The position numbers and the translations under genes are program-made. Shown piece by piece: positions 1 to 10,752 of a DNA stretch of 37,500 nucleotides (the first letter of the stretch is position 1; every line of letters starts with the position of its first letter). The notes below the pieces were generated by a model. The model saw only the letters and a list, made by a program, of their open reading frames with translations, did not search any database and was not told the DNA's origin. The stretch spans positions 26,982,544 through 27,020,043 of the forward strand of contig CM022677.1 of NCBI GenBank assembly GCA_012295275.1, read 5' to 3'. The stretch is from Chrysomallon squamiferum (taxonomy: Eukaryota; Mollusca; Gastropoda; Neomphalida; Peltospiridae).

Positions 1-130
1 GGTGGACAACATAAAGTTCATTTCAGACGTCATTGTAATAACCCAAAACCACGATATAGAGGAAGATACTGTCTGGGCAGGTCAAGAAGATTTGATATAA
101 CATCATGCAATGATAAAGTAATCTGTAAAG
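1..130 (+). CDS. TSR exon 1 (partial, 3' part)
   Basis: Open from base 1 in frame 1. It reads the second half of a TSR, with a C-N-N-P-K-P core, then Y-C-x-G and a final I-C-K. The first half lies upstream of the window. The exon ends in phase 1 at AAAG before a GTTTGT donor. The last residue pair is C-K rather than the C-P seen in most later repeats. Confidence 0.8.
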
Positions 131-436
131 GTTTGTTTTTAATATGGTGCATATATACATATATATATATATACCCACAAACATATATATACATACATAT
201 ATCTACACACAGAAACACTAAACATACACACACACATACACACACATATATAAAAGGTGTTTTCACTTTTATTCTTTGTCTCATACAGGCACACACATTT
301 ACATATATTTATTAAAAAATATTTTTTGACATAATTAAACAAATAAGGAAAATCATTTAATTATATTTATTTAATTCATGCATGTAAATTTGTATCATAT
401 ATTCATTTAACTTTTATATTCTATAATATATTCAAG
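131..436 (+). repeat. Intron 1 with TA and CA microsatellites
   Basis: TATATA tracts near 150-205 and CACACA tracts near 227-246 in an AT-rich intron. Nothing else is visible. Confidence 0.6.
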
Positions 437-625
437 CACCTGGTATGTGGTCTGCTTGGACTGAATATTTTGTTGCTAAGTGTACAGTGACCTGTGGTAA
501 AGGAATTATTTACAGAGCATACGTGAGAGATTGTCTTGAACTGAGAAAAGATGTGCTAAGTATCTGTCCTGGAAAACCGAAAAAACTTGTCTTGGTAAAG
601 TGTGACACAAACATTCTCTGTCCAA
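437..625 (+). CDS. TSR exon 2 (divergent)
   Basis: Begins after TTCAAG and ends at CCA-A before GTAAGA, phase 1 on both sides. It keeps W-S-A-W, C-T-V-T-C-G and a final L-C-P. The middle is unlike the other repeats: the C-x-N-P-x-P segment is replaced by D-C-L-E-L, so the loop between cysteines 3 and 4 is different. The acceptor has only a weak pyrimidine tract; the frame and domain ends still support this boundary. Confidence 0.8.
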
Positions 626-1309
626 GTAAGAAAATATCTACACTGTTTGTTTTTCTCATTTTTAATTAATTAGTTTATTTATTTATTTATTTGGTAAAAA
701 TATGTAATTATTTCTGAATCTGAACATGGTTAATTAATTGATTGTTTTGTTCATTTATTCATGCCTTAACAAATTTCAGGTTCAGAGTACAGTATGTGAT
801 ATTTTTTATTTATTTTTTTGTTTACTTAGTAAGTTTATTTTTTATTTATTTATTTTTTATTTAAGTTTCGTTTTTATATGTCTTTTTAATTATTATTATT
901 ATTATTTTATTTATTTAAATTTTGTTTTAATTGTCATTGTCTTAAGTTGTATTTATTAAGAAAATTATGTATTTCCTTTTTAAGAGTAGACTATGGTTTT
1001 TTTAATCACTACATATTTGTATATCCTTTATATTTATTTATGTTTCTTAATTTATTTACTTAATTAATTTTCTCCAATTATTGTTGTCATAATAGGTTTT
1101 AAGTTGAGTCTTATTATTCATTTGATTATTTATCTATTTATTTATTCATTCATTCATTCATTTATAAATATATAATGTATACTGTAAAAATAAATTACTT
1201 TATAAATAATCATTATTAATTTCAAATTATCATTTACAGAATTTGGGGAAATATGGATAAAACTGCATTTATTTGTTTTCTTCTTTTGATAAATAAATGT
1301 TTTCATTAT
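626..1309 (+). other. Intron 2, 5' part, no gene
   Basis: AT-rich with many TTTA and ATT runs. I see nothing functional apart from the donor. Confidence 0.5.
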
Positions 1310-1434
1310 AAGTATATAATATTGTAATAATAAATTAAATTCAAGTTATAACTCAGTTATTATACAATACTAAGTATATAATATTGTAATAATAAATTGA
1401 AATAACAATGATTAATTCAAGTTATAACTGTCAG
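1310..1434 (+). repeat. Duplicated 3' end of intron 2
   Basis: Two copies of a roughly 60-base stretch that starts AAGTATATAATATTGTAATA and runs to TTCAAGTTATAACT then CAG or GTCAG. The second copy supplies the real acceptor of TSR exon 3; the first carries an acceptor-like AACTCAG near 1353. Confidence 0.7.
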
Positions 1435-1626
1435 TTCATGGAAACTGGGGTGCATGGACTAATCTGGGTGCTGACAAATGTGAAGTCACTTGTGGCATGG
1501 GCACAGCTTTTGTACATTACAAACGAACCTGTGATAATCCAAAACCTCAGAACAATGGAAAACCATGTGTTGGAGTGACTGAAACATCAGTGAAAGAACC
1601 ATGTGACTCAAATGTTACCTGTCCAA
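1435..1626 (+). CDS. TSR exon 3
   Basis: Acceptor AACTGTCAG, donor GTATGT, phase 1-1, 192 bases. It contains W-G-A-W, C-E-V-T-C-G, a C-D-N-P-K-P core, P-C-V-G and a final T-C-P: six cysteines in the order expected for a properdin/thrombospondin-type TSR. The W-x-x-W motif is the usual C-mannosylation site in this family. Confidence 0.9.
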
Positions 1627-1706
1627 GTATGTGCATATATAGTCTATATCTAAATCTCTATCTGCTTATATTGCTATTTTGTATTTCTGTGTGTATCCAA
1701 ATACAG

Positions 1707-1765
1707 TGTAATAACCTGACACATCAGTACAATGGAAAACTATATACTGTCAGTGGAAGAAAGAC
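1707..1765 (+). pseudogene. Relic half TSR in intron 3
   Basis: It reads C-N-N-L-T-H-Q-Y-N-G-K then a degraded G-R-K, matching the C-N-N-P-T-P-Q-Y-N-G-K segment of exon 4. A shorter relic (C-H-N-P-K-L) lies at 1828-1845. No complete TSR surrounds either. Confidence 0.5.
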
Positions 1766-2087
1766 GTACTTAATTATTAATACAATTATGTTAATATATT
1801 TAATTTTATTTTTAATAGCTAACATAGTGTCATAACCCAAAACTCTTCAAGTTGTGTGCGTGTGTGTGTGTTTTAGTTTACCAATTGTTAGATTAAAACC
1901 TATAACAAACATAAATATGCAGATGTGATTGAATTTAAAGTTAACATTATATAACAGTAGTTTAACAGTATACACACACATTTTGATATATATATATATA
2001 TATATATATTATGATGATGCTTAAGGATTTTGGATCAACATTTTTGTAGTCAGTGATATTTTCTTCTCTTGTTTTATTATCAAAAAG

Positions 2088-2279
2088 TTGATGGTGCTTG
2101 GAGTCCTTGGGTGAGTGTGAAATTTGGTCCATGCAGTGTGACGTGTGATACTGGAAGTCACACAGTGCATTACAAACGAGTTTGTAATAATCCAACACCA
2201 CAGTACAATGGGAAGCCATGTCTGGGCAGAACAGAGAGAACTGGTGTAGATCAATGTCATGCAGAGGTTAAATGTCCAG
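2088..2279 (+). CDS. TSR exon 4
   Basis: Starts after ATCAAAAAG and ends at CCA-G before GTAACA, phase 1-1. It shows D-G-A-W-S-P-W, C-S-V-T-C-D, C-N-N-P-T-P, P-C-L-G-R and K-C-P. The usual Gly after the second cysteine is Asp here, as in exon 5. Confidence 0.9.
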
Positions 2280-2751
2280 GTAACATTTTTGTATGAAGTT
2301 ATATCTGAATAAAGTTTATCCCTGCAATCACTGTATGCAACAGCAAGATATGATGACTACATAAATTTATATAGTTTCAGGCACTGACCCAAAACATTAA
2401 ATTTTGAGATGGAACTGCAGCTACTTGGACAAATTAATTGTTATTTACACATATTGTTCATTAGTGTTTAATTGCTGGTTTATACTTTAAAAGACAATTT
2501 TGTAACCAGTTTCATTTAAAGTATACCAAAACAAATGGCAAGATAAAAAAACAACTGGTTAGGTTACTGTCTTAAGATATCAGCTTTATCTTGTATTCAA
2601 AAATAGTCTTGCTGCAGTTTGACATTCTGTTTATATATGATCCATATTTTTATATGAAATCTATTAGCATTTTAATTTATATGAAATCCTTAAATATTTT
2701 AATAGCTAATATTTAATATTCAGTCAACCAATTTTTTATTTATGTATAATG

Positions 2752-2802
<51 letters not shown>

Positions 2803-2985
2803 GTAACAGTAATAATAATAGTAACAGTAATAATGATAATAACAGTAATAGTGATAATATTTTAAAAATACTAATACTAATACCAATTATAATAAAAGTA
2901 ACAAAATGATAATAATGATAAATATATATAAAAGTAACACAGACAAAATATATATATGGATATACAAAAATCTGTTAATTTCCAG
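2280..2985 (+). repeat. Intron 4 with AAT microsatellite
   Basis: An ATA/AAT triplet run occupies about 2749-2880, becoming interrupted towards its end. The first part of the intron is plain AT-rich sequence. Confidence 0.65.
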
Positions 2986-3177
2986 TGGATGGTTCTTGGA
3001 ATTCGTGGATTGAAGTAAATGTTGGACAGTGCAGTGTTACCTGTGATGCTGGAAAACAACGTGTATTTTACATCAGGACGTGTACTAACCCAAGGCCGCA
3101 GTACAATGGAAAAACCTGTAAAGGAAGTCCGAGGAAGTTTGAAGAGAAATCATGTGACACTAAACGGAGATGTGCAG
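2986..3177 (+). CDS. TSR exon 5
   Basis: Acceptor ATTTCCAG, donor GTAATT, phase 1-1. Motifs in order: D-G-S-W-N-S-W, C-S-V-T-C-D-A-G, C-T-N-P-R-P, T-C-K-G, then R-C-A at the end instead of C-P. Six cysteines are present. Confidence 0.9.
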
Positions 3178-5028
3178 GTAATTTGTCATTTACAATAACT
3201 GAGTGTGTGTGTGCATGTAGGTTACATGTGTGTGTGTGTGTGTGTGAGTGTGCAGGTGCATTGTGTGTGTGTGTGTGTGTGTGTGTTCTGCAGTAGTTCT
3301 TGTTGTTAGTGTTGTTGTTCTTGTGTGTAGTTGTATGTATCTGCCCGTGGATTAATATGTCTTTATGTTGACTGTGTGTATAGATGTTAAGTCCGTGCAT
3401 GTATAGATGTATATGTATGTATATGTGAATGTGAGTGCTTATGTATGTTTTTTAAGTGCCTGTGTATTTAAATGTATTTTATATGGCTTTCTTAATTGTT
3501 TATTTCCACACACACACACAAATATATATATATATATATATTCAGTATACTCTGTGAACACAGACCTTTTGCTAATCTGGATTTCTGTGTAAACTGGTGT
3601 GCAGGAATATTTAACCCCCAGAGGAACAAATATTTGTTCTTACCCATGAACATTTGGCGAATATTAATTTCCTGTTCTTTAAGTTATAGTATTAAAGTGA
3701 AATTTTCAGACTTGGATACATTTTTTTAAAATTTATTTTCCTCAGTGGTTTCACATCAGTATACTAACTACTCGCTATTTTGATAAATGGAAATAAGAAT
3801 TAGAAAAATAAAGTCATAAGCAGCAGAAACAGATTATCCAGGCCTGAGTAACTTTCCTCCTTTAAACTAATAACAACAATGCATATTCAGTAGAATAATA
3901 AATGTTTATTACAGGTATGTGTACAGGGTGAGAATGTATGTGATAATTAAGAGACAAAGTTTTATTCAGTGATTGCTGGTTGCACTGGTTGCACAAGGAA
4001 AGTTAGTACCTGCTGTTTACTGCTAAAGTCTCAAATATGGTGACACACTTAAGTCTTTGGTAAAACCAACATCAACACATGTCCAGGAATATTCATTAAT
4101 TTGATATTTTTGTCTCCAAAATCCAACCCTCCTAGTAGGGCTAGGTGTCTGTGACTCCCATCCTCTCAACATTTGCCACCAGTTGCTGACCTGCTCTTCA
4201 GGCTATTTAACATCACTTATATTTCCTGGATTCACACTGAGTTTACAAGACTCAGGTTTATGATAATGTATTTGTCACCTCCATGCAATATTTGTTTAAA
4301 AAGAAACAGAAAAAAAACAATTAATGAAAAGATAAAGATACAGGTGTTAGTTCTTTTGGTGGCATCTTGGCTAATTTGTTGTTTTGTTGACATTTTTCAC
4401 AATGTAAAAAACAGTCCTTACAATCATCACTCATATCTTTCAGAAGAAATAGTTCCTTAGCTTCTGCCACATCTTCTCTCAAGCAAAAATGTCCTGCTGG
4501 TAACGCATCATCATGGACAGATTTCTGGAACACTTAGACCACTTACATCGGGCTAGCATTAATGTAATAACAATAATGTATGTGTCTGTTTTTACTGAAT
4601 AGCACTGTTCTTTTCTGATTTGTTGAGTAATCCTCAGGGTATTTTCTTTCAGTCACAAAGGCCAGGAGCTTCTTCATCTGCATCATCATAACCACTGTGT
4701 GTATCTGAATGAAGGGTCTTGTCAAAGAATTTATTTTGAAACTTCAAAAAGTGATTCTGGTCTTGACATTTTGACAAAATATCAGAAACTGTATTATTGT
4801 AGCACTTTAATTAAAAGACCAGGACACATGTTTGAAATTGATTATCAGTGATCAGGATCAATTTTCAAGATGGGAGTACCCATACAAATGCATCCCTCAG
4901 TTATTTATCCACCTGTCTACAGTTTTAAATGTGTTTTAGTGAATCTCTTTCTGCAGTGGTATATAGTCATTTTCTATAGACACACACTGTATACAGTACA
5001 TATATACATGTTTTTTGTTGTTTTCCAG
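3178..5028 (+). other. Intron 5, mixed repeats and a retroelement relic
   Basis: GT repeats at about 3205-3290, CA and TA tracts at about 3509-3541, then non-repetitive sequence with the integrase relic at about 4330-4535. The remainder shows no coding signal. Confidence 0.5.
4330..4535 (-). mobile_element. Decayed Ty3/Gypsy-like integrase zinc-finger fragment
   Basis: On the - strand a short open stretch reads H-D-D-A-L-P-A-G-H, then D-C, then H-C-E-K-C-Q-Q-N-N-K and P-P-K-E-L-T-P. That is the H2C2 zinc-binding pattern and following P-x-E-L-x-P of Ty3/Gypsy integrases. The usual Y-W-P segment is degraded, and no integrase core or reverse transcriptase is seen nearby. It is a dead fragment. 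Confidence 0.55.
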
Positions 5029-5097
5029 TGGATGGTGGATGGGGTAACTGGGTTAAAACTAGCCAGGGAACATGCAGTGTCACTTGTAAGAGTGGAA

Positions 5098-5136
<39 letters not shown>

Positions 5137-5389
5137 GTTTGTTTGTTGTTTTCCAGTGGATGGTGGATGGGGTAACTGGATTAAAACTAGCCAGGGAACA
5201 TGCAGTGTCACTTGTAAGAGTGGAAAACATGTTTGTTTGTTGTTTTTCATTTTGGGGTAAATTAAAACGATCATGTACATTTTAAACGATCATGTGATAA
5301 TCCAAAACCAGAAAATAATGGAAATCCATGTCCTGGAAGAAATTCAAAGACCCTTGAAGAAATCTGCCATACACATGTGACTTGTCCTG
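5029..5389 (+). pseudogene. TSR exon 6, split by partial tandem duplication
   Basis: The 5' half (D-G-G-W-G-N-W through G-K-H, with C-S-V-T-C-K) occurs twice, at 5029-5102 and 5157-5230, each after its own TTTTCCAG acceptor. A third, degraded copy of the acceptor region lies at about 5231-5266. The 3' half (C-D-N-P-K-P to T-C-P-G) is intact at about 5275-5389, in a different frame from the second 5' half, with a TAA stop between them at about 5258-5260. The exon cannot be read as one TSR. Because flanking introns are phase 1, skipping it would keep the frame. An assembly fault is possible but would not easily produce the matching intron-plus-exon duplication. Confidence 0.75.
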
Positions 5390-6128
5390 GTAAAATATCA
5401 CACCTTAGTGACTTGTTTTGTTATTAATTCATGTGTTTTCACAGACACTTTATGTTTTTTCTAACAGTCTCTCTGTCTAGGCATGCACACACACACACAC
5501 ACACAGAATCAACATATTGTACTAATCTTCAGCTAACTTTTAACACTTTTCTTAAAATGTTATCACTTGGAAGTTGAAAGTATCATGCATTTTTGCATCC
5601 ATTTTGTCCAACAATCAGGTAAATAAATGTTGTGATCAGACACAGACTTTCATTATTTACATCAATTATATTTATTAATAAATCACTTTTTTCTTTTAAT
5701 TTCTATTCTACATTTATTAGTATAGTGTCATAGATACAAAGGACTAAATTAAGATATCACAAACAAAATAATGTCAAAAATAATTCTTCTGACTTTTCCA
5801 CTTTCCACACTTTCAAACACAAAGAAACTGGTGTAAAAATCATTAAAAGGTTCACTGGAAATTTTTGATGACAATTAACACAAATTTCCTTCTGTGGCCA
5901 TTCAGTAATTGATAGATACTCTATCAGCAAACAAGTACTGTGGAGACATGGTCATGCCTCTGGGATAAATGATTGCAATTAACCAATCTGCTAATGGCAC
6001 TTGAGATTCAGACTTTATATATATCCCACCCATATCTCTTTATAGTCCTTAATTTTACCCTTGTGTGTATTTTGAACAATTATTCACTCATTTATTTGAT
6101 TTGATTGACTGATTTGATTTGTTTCTAG
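5390..6128 (+). other. Intron 6, no gene
   Basis: One short CA run near 5484-5505. The rest is non-repetitive AT-rich sequence in which I see no coding signal. Confidence 0.5.
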
Positions 6129-6320
6129 TTGATGGTGGTTGGAGTAGCTGGACTGCTAAGAGTTCTGAGAGGTGCAGTGTTAGCTGTGGAGTAGGAAAAC
6201 GAGTTGTTCATTACACTCGCAGCTGCAGCAAACCAGAGCCCAGACATAAAGGAAAACAGTGCAAAGGAAGACTCAAAGTGTCTTTGGTGAAGACTTGTGA
6301 TATGCATAAGAGCTGTCCTA
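6129..6320 (+). CDS. TSR exon 7
   Basis: Acceptor GTTTCTAG, donor GTAAGC, phase 1-1. It has D-G-G-W-S-S-W, C-S-V-S-C-G, a C-S-K-P-E-P core in place of C-x-N-P, Q-C-K-G-R, and S-C-P at the end. It is rich in Lys and Arg, as are most of these repeats. Confidence 0.9.
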
Positions 6321-6884
6321 GTAAGCTATTAGAAGGAGTTTTCAATAGATTTAAAGTAAGTTTTTGTCTTGTTCAGGATACAGAGACAAACCCTTCAATA
6401 CAGAAATGTACAGGTGAACTAAAAGCCCCATGAAAAAACAAGGTGAGCCAAAAGTAAATTAAAATCAAAGAAGTACTATCACACCTCACTCAAAAAATAT
6501 ATTCTATCATTGTTTAATATTTTTGCTGACACATAATTATCAAAATATGGAATTTATGTAATTAGTTATTCAGTCAAGCTTTAATTACTACTTTAAACAT
6601 AATCTAAATAATAAGCACACAAGTGACATTACATTAGAAAATGTGAAATGATTTTGTCATGAAGTCATAGTATCCAATAATGTCTGAAGTTTTTATCCAC
6701 TTTTGATATTATGTTTGGAAATTATATTCCATTTTAAAAATATCAAAATCCCAAAATATCATTATCTCATTATTAGCACAGGTATTTCACAGTAATTACT
6801 TACATTGTTTAAACAAACACATATAAGTATGCTATTATTATGCTGATTCATGATTATGTATTCATTTTGCATTATTATGTTTAG
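6321..6884 (+). other. Intron 7, no gene
   Basis: Plain AT-rich sequence. The exon 7 frame stays open about 110 bases past the donor to a TGA at 6431, but with no domain resemblance. Confidence 0.5.
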
Positions 6885-7076
6885 TTAATGGTAGTTGGTC
6901 TTCTTGGTCAGAAGATAATGTTGAAAAATGCAGTGTCACTTGTGGTATTGGATTACAAGTGGCATCCTTCTCTAGGACTTGTGATAATCCAGCACCGAAA
7001 CACAATGGACAACCATGTAAAGGAAAATCTGAGAAAGTCTCAAAAGAGCCATGCCACACATTCACACACTGTCCAG
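6885..7076 (+). CDS. TSR exon 8
   Basis: Acceptor TTATGTTTAG, donor at CCAG before GTAATC, phase 1-1. It shows N-G-S-W-S-S-W, exact C-S-V-T-C-G, C-D-N-P-A-P, P-C-K-G and a final H-C-P. The donor is the first of a run of 27-base units that each repeat the donor (see the adjoining repeat). Confidence 0.9.
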
Positions 7077-7455
7077 GTAATCTTCATAATTACTGTTATA
7101 CAGGTAATTTTCATAATTACTGTTATACAGGTAATCTTCACAATTACTGTTATATAGGTAATTTTCATGATTACTGTTATACAGGTAATTTTCATAATTA
7201 CTGTTATACAGGTAATCTTCACAATTACTGTTATATAGGTAATTTTCATGATTACTGTTATACAGGTAATCTTCATAATTACTGTTATACAGGAAGAATG
7301 TAAGAGATATTTATCAGATCTATACAGTACATTCACACACTGACCAGGCAATCTTCATAATTACTGTTATACAGGCAATCTTCATAATTACTGTTATACA
7401 GGCAATCTTCATAATTACTGTTATACAGGCAATCTTCATAATTACTGTATGCAGC
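7077..7455 (+). repeat. 27-base minisatellite repeating the TSR8 splice donor
   Basis: Eight 27-base units start at 7077, 7104, 7131, 7158, 7185, 7212, 7239 and 7266. Each begins GTAAT and ends TTATACAG or TTATATAG, so most junctions read CAG|GTAAT. After a gap, a copy of the exon end (CATTCACACACTG) leads into four more units at 7348, 7375, 7402 and 7429 that begin GCAAT. The unit is nine codons, so the exon 8 frame stays open through the first block to a stop at about 7301. Confidence 0.85.
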
Positions 7456-8041
7456 ATCATACTTAATATATAGATTAATATGTATATCATTAGAGTAAAA
7501 AATGTTGGACGTGTTTGACAAAAATAAATAAGAAAGAAGGAGAAAACAGAAAAAAATATCAATTAATCTAAATTGTTATTTGTTATATATTAATAATAAT
7601 GTTAAATATAATTTGAAACAACAACAACAACAACCATGAATTGTCTAAAATAATACTTTATACCTATTTTTATTTCATTATGTTTGACATGTTATCAGAG
7701 TCAATGAAAAACAATTTTTAATAACTGTTTCCTAAAGAGGAAATGTTTTAAAACAATTCAGTATTGTAGAAATAAAAACAGTAATAAAAAAATTATAAAA
7801 ATGAAACAGTAATAATTATAATTTATTATATTTTTGTAGTCAATAGTGGATAAATTGCAGTTCAGTTATATATATATATAGTTCTATCAATCTATCTATC
7901 TATATATATATAGATGTATATATCTATCTATCTATCTATCTCTGTCTATATATGTATATATCTATCTATCTGTCTATCTATATATATAGATGTATATATC
8001 TATCTATCTATATATAGATGTATATTTATAAATATTTGTAG
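7456..8041 (+). repeat. Rest of intron 8 with CTAT microsatellite
   Basis: AT-rich sequence, then interrupted CTAT and TATA tracts from about 7866 to 8020 next to the TSR9 acceptor. Confidence 0.6.
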
Positions 8042-8233
8042 TCCATGGAGGCTGGAGTTCCTGGTTGAAAGAGAGACAGAAAGTGTGCAGTGTCACCTGT
8101 GGCTTTGGAAAGCGTATTGAGCACTATGAGCGATACTGTACTGATCCGAAACCCAGTCATAAAGGAAAACCATGTGAGGGGCAAACAAAACTCACTTTGG
8201 AGGTTGTCTGTAGTGCAGAAAAACACTGCCCAG
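8042..8233 (+). CDS. TSR exon 9
   Basis: Acceptor TATTTGTAG, donor GTCAGA, phase 1-1. Motifs: H-G-G-W-S-S-W, C-S-V-T-C-G-F-G, C-T-D-P-K-P, P-C-E-G and H-C-P. A CTAT-type microsatellite runs nearly up to the acceptor. Confidence 0.9.
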
Positions 8234-8753
8234 GTCAGATAAGTTATTCAATAAATTCATTTGTTTTCAAATAAATTAATAAATATTAATAAATAAAACA
8301 TACATTTTAATTGTTTTTAAATTAATAAATATTAATAGTTTTAAGAAAATAAATATTAATTGTTTTTGAAAACAATTTTTAATTAGTTTTAAATTAATAA
8401 GTAAACTCTGTCTTGTAGATGTCTCATTTTATCTATCTTAGAATTTATTAATATTGATTTAAAACAGACGTTTCAAATAAGAATTCATTTTGTTTAGAAT
8501 TTAGACTAACACTACATTTACTGATCATTTAAGCATCTTATCATCTATTGAAAGTAGTTTAACACAAATTCAGTGCTGAAAATAATCTTTTATCTCACTA
8601 TTATATTTTCTTTTTTTACTTTATCTTTTTAGGTTCTTGGTTAATATAAACACAACATTTTCTTTGACATTATCAACAGCTTATCATCACAAGACGTATT
8701 TAAAGTATATATTTAAGCTACATCATTAAAAATGTTTATTTATTTATTTGTAG
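8234..8753 (+). other. Intron 9, no gene
   Basis: AT-rich sequence with AATTAATAAATATTAAT-like motifs repeated loosely at 8272-8400. Nothing else is visible. Confidence 0.5.
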
Positions 8754-8945
8754 TTAACGGAGGTTGGAGTCATTGGTCACGGGTAAGAGAAGAGTCATGC
8801 AGTTTTACGTGTGGTTCTGGGACAAAAAAAGTGAAATACTGGAGAAGGTGCATCAATCCCAGACCACAGTTCAATGGAAATCCATGTCGAGGTTCATGGG
8901 AAAAGTCTGAAGTAAACAACTGCAAAGAAGAAATAATCTGCCCAG
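8754..8945 (+). CDS. TSR exon 10
   Basis: Acceptor TTATTTGTAG, donor GTATGA, phase 1-1. It contains N-G-G-W-S-H-W, C-S-F-T-C-G, C-I-N-P-R-P, P-C-R-G and I-C-P, with six cysteines. Confidence 0.9.
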
Positions 8946-10100
8946 GTATGAAGCATAATTGAAAAAACACAAAAACATTATTACACTGACATGCCAGTTA
9001 AAACACAGTATACCAAAAACAGGATAAGAAACAGTATCATATCAACAGTCAGTTAAAAACACAATATTATATCAGTGCTTAGTTAAAAAACATTAACAAA
9101 TGAAAAAAACCAAAACAATATTGGATCAATGGCTAGTTTAAGAAATAATGTATCAGTAAAAGGTTCAAAAGCAGTTTTATATCAACACAATATTTTATGA
9201 TCAAATTAAAAAAATGTACATAAAGGAATTAAAAAAATATATTATATTAAAAAAATTCCAGTTATATAAAACTATTAAGTCAACAAAATGTTAAAAACCA
9301 GTATTATATCAAGACAAATTTAAAAAAATGTGTATTTTAGAAAAAAATAATATAAACAACAACTCAAAATAAAAAAATCTTATACAACAACAAGTTGGAA
9401 AACAATATATCAACAATAAGAAAAAACAAGTTGAGAACTTTCTTTTATGAACAAGAACTTAAAGAAATGAATCTATGCTTTTCACTGGAACAGATTAAGT
9501 GCAACAGGTTCTTTTACAGACACTAAGTTAGCCAACTGACTGTCCTTTCTCAGCTGTAGCTAAAGAGAGATCAGTGAACTGCTATTACAGTTAAAAAACA
9601 TCAACTAACAATACCAAACACTGAACTGAGAAAAACTCTCTTCACTTTATGCTAATAATTATAATGAACATTTAGAAAATAAAAATATTCAGAGAAAAAC
9701 AACATCCCTTAAATAAAGGAACTGGCCAAAAAGTCCTAGTTTGAAAAATCCTAGACCAAAACATTTGTTCATCATCGTCATAAAATTATAAAGTATTTAA
9801 AATATAAATAATGTAAATTATATAAAAGTACAAGATTGTTTTTCAGTAAGATTTATTTAAATCTAAAATAAAAAGAATTCCTTGAAGCAGTTCCAGGGTT
9901 TACTGAAACACTGCACATGTATTAACTATTCATATTCAGTGCTTATATAGGACATTACATAATACATGATACTTTATTTCTGTTCACTTAAATAGTATTT
10001 AATTCATTTATTAATTAATTCGTTATTTATTTATTTATTTATTATTATTATTATTATTTAAATTATTGTTTATTATTCATGTATTCATTCATTCAGATAT

Positions 10101-10134
<34 letters not shown>

Positions 10135-10192
10135 GTTTATGTTTCTTCTTTTTATTATTATTTTTGTTGATATAATTGTTGTTGTTATTATT

Positions 10193-10232
<40 letters not shown>

Positions 10233-10345
10233 TTAATTCATTACATTATTTATTTAATTATTTTCTTCTTCCTTTTATTATTAGTATTTTTGATATTATT
10301 AGTGTTGTTGTTATTATTATTTATTATTATGAGTGGCTGAAGTAG
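8946..10345 (+). repeat. Intron 10, degenerate tandem repeat and TTA/TTTA tracts
   Basis: From about 8985 to 9430 a loose repeat of ATTATATCAA and AGTTAAAAAACA motifs recurs every 55-75 bases. From 9990 to 10330 TTTA and ATT runs dominate. No coding signal is seen. Confidence 0.45.
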
Positions 10346-10560
10346 TAAATGGAATCTTGGGTTCATGGACTTTTCTTTATTTATTTATTAATTTATAATC
10401 ATTATTGTTATTAGTAAATGGAATATTGGGTTCATGGACTTTTCATTCTTTCTTTATTTATTAATTTATAATCATTATTGTTATAGTAAATGAAATCTTG
10501 GGTTCATGAACTTTTATTTATTTATTTTATTTATTAATTGATAATCATTATTGTTATTAG
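10346..10560 (+). repeat. Three decayed copies of the TSR11 acceptor and exon start
   Basis: Copies begin at 10346, 10415 and 10487, spaced 69, 72 and 74 bases, ahead of the real exon at 10561. Each has an ATTGTTAT(T)AG-type acceptor, or a GTAG one in the first, then TAAATGGAATCTTGGG-like sequence (N-G-I-L-G-S-W-T), a mutated N-G-G-W-G-R-W-T. Confidence 0.8.
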
Positions 10561-10752
10561 TAAATGGAGGGTGGGGTCGCTGGACGGTTGGAAGAAAGAC
10601 TCTGTGTAGTGTAACTTGTGGGGTTGGAAAACTTATGGCAGTTTATGGTCGGTTTTGTGATCAACCCAAACCCAGGAACAATGGAAAGATGTGTGTTGGA
10701 GATACCAGGAAATCCATGACAGAGAAATGCTTTACACACAGAGGTTGTCCAG
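10561..10752 (+). CDS. TSR exon 11
   Basis: Acceptor TTGTTATTAG, donor GTAAAG, phase 1-1. Motifs: N-G-G-W-G-R-W, C-S-V-T-C-G-V-G, C-D-Q-P-K-P, M-C-V-G, G-C-P. Three decayed copies of its acceptor plus first codons lie just upstream. This copy is chosen as the exon because only it continues into an open TSR. Confidence 0.9.
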
